Origin: Bacillota bacterium
GTDB taxonomy: Bacteria; Bacillota; Clostridia; Oscillospirales; Acutalibacteraceae
Direction of reading: 5' to 3'
Length of the DNA: 64,000 nt
NCBI GenBank assembly: GCA_023418995.1
Contig: JAEZYP010000044.1
Coordinates: forward strand, 1 to 64,000
The notes beneath the pieces were generated by a model. The model worked only from the letters and a program-made list of their open reading frames with translations. It had not been told where the DNA came from and searched no databases. Shown here piece after piece: positions 61,097 through 64,000 of the stretch (position 1 is the stretch's first letter; every line of letters begins with the position of its first letter). Made by a program: the position numbers and the translations under genes.

Positions 61097-61344
61097 GAAT
61101 AAATACCTCCAAATTTTCAAAAAAATCTCTTTGTAATTATGGACGAGAAATGAAATCTTGTCAATAGCGCTGAAAAGGGAGCCTTAGATTTCCAATGGTC
61201 AAACTGTTTAAAATATTACTCGATTTTTTCTTCGAAATATTTATTAGTAACGTATAATTATATACCAATTTATGTTACTATATATTTATTAATAATTTAT
61301 CGTAAAAGAATGGTTTTGACGTTGAATACATATAGGAGGGGAAT

Positions 61345-62157
61345 ATGAAATACCGATATATATCCGACAGCCATACGCATTCGGACTGCTCACGGGATGG
61401 AGACGACCCGACGATGATGATGTGTGAAAGCGCCGCAAGGCTTGGTTTGTATGCTTTAACACTGACGGATCACTGTGAATGCAATGCCTATGTTTCAGAA
61501 GGGTACGACAGGAGCATCCGCCAGTCTTATTTTGAAGCGCGTAAGGCGGCGGCTGTATTTCATAGCCGCCTGCAAGTGTTCGCGGGTGTGGAAATTGGAC
61601 AGCCTATGCAGAATTTAACGGCGGCGCAGGACGCGGTTGAATCGTGTGAATTTGACTTTGTTCTTGCTTCCGTTCATAATGTAAGGAATATGGCGGACTT
61701 TTTTGAGCTTGATTATTCCCACATTGAGGTAAACGATGCGCTGAACCGTTATTTTGACGAGATGATGGAGACAATCGAGTGGGGGAATTTTGATTCACTT
61801 GCCCATCTGACTTATCCGTGGCGTTATATCGTAGGGGAGCGAAATCTGACCATTGACGACAACATTTTCAGCGACAGAATCGATCAGGTACTAAAATTAT
61901 TGATTGAAAAGCGTAAGGCACTGGAAGTGAACACCTCGGGATTGCGCCAGCGGCTCGAAAAGACCATGCCGGACCTTCCGGTTCTTCGCCGCTACCGCGA
62001 GCTTGGAGGAAAATTGGTTACAATAGGCTCCGACGCCCACCGCTGGGCGGATGTCGGCGGTGGAATTGAACAGGGGCTAAGGCTTTTACAGCAGGCAGGC
62101 TTTCATCATTTTGCGGTATACATACGGCGCGAGCCGAAATTTTTACCAATTGAGTAA
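61345..62157 (+). CDS. PHP-family histidinol-phosphatase-like protein
   Basis: A 270-residue PHP phosphoesterase of the HisJ type: SDSHTHSDCSRDG (about 7-19), TDHCE (about 41-45), GVEIGQP near 80, SVHNVR near 110 and SDAHRW near 229 give the metal ligands. HisJ-type proteins dephosphorylate histidinol phosphate; without his genes nearby the substrate is inferred only. GGAGGGG precedes the ATG. Confidence 0.8.
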   Translation: MKYRYISDSHTHSDCSRDGDDPTMMMCESAARLGLYALTLTDHCECNAYVSEGYDRSIRQSYFEARKAAAVFHSRLQVFAGVEIGQPMQNLTAAQDAVESCEFDFVLASVHNVRNMADFFELDYSHIEVNDALNRYFDEMMETIEWGNFDSLAHLTYPWRYIVGERNLTIDDNIFSDRIDQVLKLLIEKRKALEVNTSGLRQRLEKTMPDLPVLRRYRELGGKLVTIGSDAHRWADVGGGIEQGLRLLQQAGFHHFAVYIRREPKFLPIE

Positions 62158-62227
62158 AAGCTCTTTTGCCTGAAACGGCTGTAAGAGCTTAATTTTTAAA
62201 AAAGAAATTGATTGGAGGACTTGTATT

Positions 62228-62713
62228 ATGGATCGTTTATTAACTTTATTGGATGAGAACGCGCGCCTTTCCGCGGCACAGCTTGCGGTGATGCTGAACA
62301 AGACGGAGAGTGAGGTTGCCGAAGCGATTGCCGCGTACGAAAAAGAAGGAATCATCCGCGGATACAAGGCGTTGATCAATTGGGAAAAGGTAGATGAAAA
62401 CAAGGCCAGCGCGCTTATTGAGCTTCGTGTTTCCCCGAAGCGTGACCGCGGCTTTGATGAGATAGCGAACCGGATTATGCAGTTTGAGGAAGTGGAGAGC
62501 GTTTATTTAATGTCGGGAGGCTACGATCTGGCGGTCAAGGTACACGGCCGCAGTATGCAGGAAATTGCCATGTTTGTTATGCGCCGCCTTTCCACGCTGG
62601 ATTCCGTGCTTTCCACGGCCACTCATTTTATTTTAACCCGTTACAAGGACGGCGGAGTAATCCTGAATCCGGATGAGGATAAGGACGAGAGAAGGAGTGT
62701 TCTCTGTGATTGA
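62228..62713 (+). CDS. Lrp/AsnC-family regulator
   Basis: A 161-residue feast/famine regulator: N-terminal winged helix (about 1-60, NARLSAAQLAVMLNKTESEVAEAIAAYEKEGIIRGYKA) and a C-terminal RAM/ACT-like ligand domain (residues about 65-150) that binds amino acids and drives octamer formation. It overlaps the aminotransferase gene start by 8 nt, so it probably regulates or is co-expressed with it. GGAGG precedes the ATG. Confidence 0.9.
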   Translation: MDRLLTLLDENARLSAAQLAVMLNKTESEVAEAIAAYEKEGIIRGYKALINWEKVDENKASALIELRVSPKRDRGFDEIANRIMQFEEVESVYLMSGGYDLAVKVHGRSMQEIAMFVMRRLSTLDSVLSTATHFILTRYKDGGVILNPDEDKDERRSVLCD

Positions 62714-63875
62714 TTACCAAAGTGTGCTCAACGAAGAGGTAAAACGGATGAAGCCCTCCGGAATCCGTCGCTTCTTTGATATCGCCAACGAGATGGATCA
62801 CGTGATTTCCCTTTCGATCGGCGAACCGGATTTTTCAACTCCCTGGCATGTAAGGCAGGAAGGCATCAAAACACTCGAAGACGGGAAGACCTGGTATTCC
62901 CCGAACCGTGGATTTTTAGAGCTCAGAGAAGAAATCTGCCGCTGGCTGAAACGCCGCTATCATACGGAATACGAGCCGGATACCGATGTGCTTGTAACCG
63001 TGGGTGGCAGCGAGGCAATCGACTTGTGCTTTCGCTGTCTGGTTAACCCGGGAGACGAGGTTCTGATTCCGGAGCCAAGCTTCGTATGCTATGTTCCCCT
63101 GACTGAAATGGCGGGGGGGAAGCCGGTTATTATTGAAACAAAAGAAGAAGATAAGTTCCGTGTGACGGCACAGGAGCTGCGCGAAAAGATCACGCCGAAA
63201 ACAAAGCTTTTGGTTCTTCCGTTCCCCAATAACCCAACTGGTGCCGTGATGCGCCGTGAGCATCTGAATGAAATTGCGGAGGTCGTCCGTGAACACAATC
63301 TTATGGTGTTGTCCGATGAAATTTACAGTGAGCTCACCTACGGCGATACCCGGCACGTTTCTTTTGCTGCGATTGAAGGGATGAAGGAGCGCACGGTGGT
63401 TGTCAACGGCTTCTCCAAGGCGTTCGCCATGACTGGCTGGCGTCTCGGCTACGCGGTTGGACCAAAGGAAATTATCAGTCAAATGACGAAGCTGCATCAG
63501 TTCGGCATCATGAGCGCCCCGACGATGGCACAGTACGCAGCGACGGAAGCGTTAAAGAACGGAGACAGCGATATTGATTATATGCGCGAACAGTACGATA
63601 TGCGCCGCCGCCTGATTGTAGACGGCTTCAATTCTCTCGGGCTAACCTGTTTTGAACCCGAGGGTGCGTTTTATGTGTTCCCCTGTATTAAGAGTACCGG
63701 GCTCTCTTCCGAAGAATTCTGCAAACGGCTGATTTATTCCGAGCACGTCGCTGTTGTTCCGGGTCCTGCGTTCGGGGAATGCGGCGAAGGCTATGTGCGT
63801 GTATCCTATTCCTATTCCATTAAACATATTACGGAGGCGCTTTCCCGTATTGAGCATTTTATAAAATCACTATAA
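62706..63875 (+). CDS. PLP-dependent aminotransferase, class I/II
   Basis: A 390-residue fold-type I aminotransferase: SIGEPDFSTPW near residue 36, FPNNPTGAVM near 172, SDEIYSELTYG near 205, and the PLP Lys in GFSKAFAMTGWRLGY (about 236-250). Members use aspartate, aromatic or alanine-type substrates; the Lrp partner suggests amino-acid metabolism. The GTG start is chosen: AAGGAG lies 8 nt before it. An in-frame upstream extension of 11 codons is rejected. Confidence 0.9.
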   Translation: MIDYQSVLNEEVKRMKPSGIRRFFDIANEMDHVISLSIGEPDFSTPWHVRQEGIKTLEDGKTWYSPNRGFLELREEICRWLKRRYHTEYEPDTDVLVTVGGSEAIDLCFRCLVNPGDEVLIPEPSFVCYVPLTEMAGGKPVIIETKEEDKFRVTAQELREKITPKTKLLVLPFPNNPTGAVMRREHLNEIAEVVREHNLMVLSDEIYSELTYGDTRHVSFAAIEGMKERTVVVNGFSKAFAMTGWRLGYAVGPKEIISQMTKLHQFGIMSAPTMAQYAATEALKNGDSDIDYMREQYDMRRRLIVDGFNSLGLTCFEPEGAFYVFPCIKSTGLSSEEFCKRLIYSEHVAVVPGPAFGECGEGYVRVSYSYSIKHITEALSRIEHFIKSL

Positions 63876-63880
63876 TTATC

Positions 63881-63917
63881 ATAAATTAACTCCCGGCACA
63901 GCCGGGAGTTAATTTAT
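63881..63917 (+). terminator. Terminator after the aminotransferase gene
   Basis: A perfect 17-bp stem (63881-63897 with 63901-63917) and ACA loop; the arms end in A/T-rich pairs that replace a classic T-tail. Confidence 0.8.
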
Positions 63918-63938
63918 GAATTGCAAAGGGAGGATCAC

Positions 63939-64000
63939 ATGCCTTTTTCGATTAATGCGTATGCAAAAATCAACCTGACTCTGGATATCGCAGGGAAACG
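63939..64000 (+). CDS. ispE: Start of 4-diphosphocytidyl-2-C-methyl-D-erythritol kinase (partial)
   Basis: Only the first 20 codons are in the window. The start (MPFSINAYAKINLTLDIAGK) is typical of IspE, with AKINLTL leading into the GHMP-kinase fold. IspE phosphorylates an intermediate of the MEP isoprenoid pathway. AAGGGAGG lies 5 nt before the ATG. The gene is cut by the window edge, not broken. Confidence 0.85.
   Translation, partial: MPFSINAYAKINLTLDIAGK

Overview
The window reads as chromosomal core DNA of a spore-forming, strictly anaerobic clostridial Firmicute. Pointers to this are BofA, a TepA-type ClpP and FtsK/SpoIIIE (sporulation lineage), two [FeFe]-hydrogenase-like proteins, acetate kinase, formate-tetrahydrofolate ligase, a V/A-type ATPase, McsA/McsB, Rex, DUF4364 and the UPF0237/UPF0210 pair. 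Strong GGAGG ribosome sites, intrinsic U-tract terminators and moderate GC fit Oscillospiraceae-like Clostridia, but the genus is not determined. There is no rRNA, insertion sequence, integrase, prophage or CRISPR array.

Layout. 0-4.5 kb: a structured RNA or terminator, secG, rnr, yaaL-like and bofA (+), then DUF4364 and an XRE regulator (-). 4.7-10.9 kb: tRNA-Thr(CGU), a short [FeFe]-hydrogenase-like protein, an HD hydrolase, a YtrA-type GntR/ABC operon with duplicated palindromic operators, and a group-B-like monomeric hydrogenase with a long leader. 11-16.4 kb: an ABC-2 exporter pair, a PHP phosphoesterase, a TSCPD protein, a 41-residue Cys-rich peptide missed by ORF length filters, and mcsA-mcsB-TPR. 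16.4-24.6 kb: a chemoreceptor, an AT-rich gap, an S1 protein, a cyclophilin lipoprotein, pyrG, and lemA-DUF2207. 24.7-28.6 kb: acn-icd-rex operon (-). 28.7-36.3 kb: tepA-like, uppP, ftsK, YgiQ radical SAM, MBL hydrolase, DUF3006. 36.4-40.5 kb: rodA/ftsW-like gene and a two-component system (-). 40.7-44.8 kb: fhs, tsaE, tsaB, rpiB, upp. 44.9-49 kb: WYL regulator divergent from a DJ-1/PfpI gene, a DUF4380 protein, and tmcAL. 49.2-50.5 kb: ackA. 50.6-59.3 kb: nine-gene V-type ATPase operon (-). 59.4-61.1 kb: ACT (UPF0237) and UPF0210 pair. 61.3-64 kb: HisJ-like PHP protein, Lrp regulator, aminotransferase, and the start of ispE cut by the window edge.

How the genes fit together. Redox and energy genes dominate: H2-linked enzymes, a NADH-sensing repressor co-transcribed with the oxidative TCA half-branch, substrate-level ATP from acetate kinase and formyl-THF ligase, and a rotary ATPase. 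Envelope and sporulation functions (UppP, RodA-like, BofA, TepA-like, FtsK) and tRNA modification (TsaB, TsaE, TmcAL) make up most of the rest. I do not see a clearly new multi-gene system. The best leads are regulatory: the twin GntR operators, the two-component direct repeats, the WYL/DJ-1 operator, the unexplained leaders, and the atypical hydrogenases.
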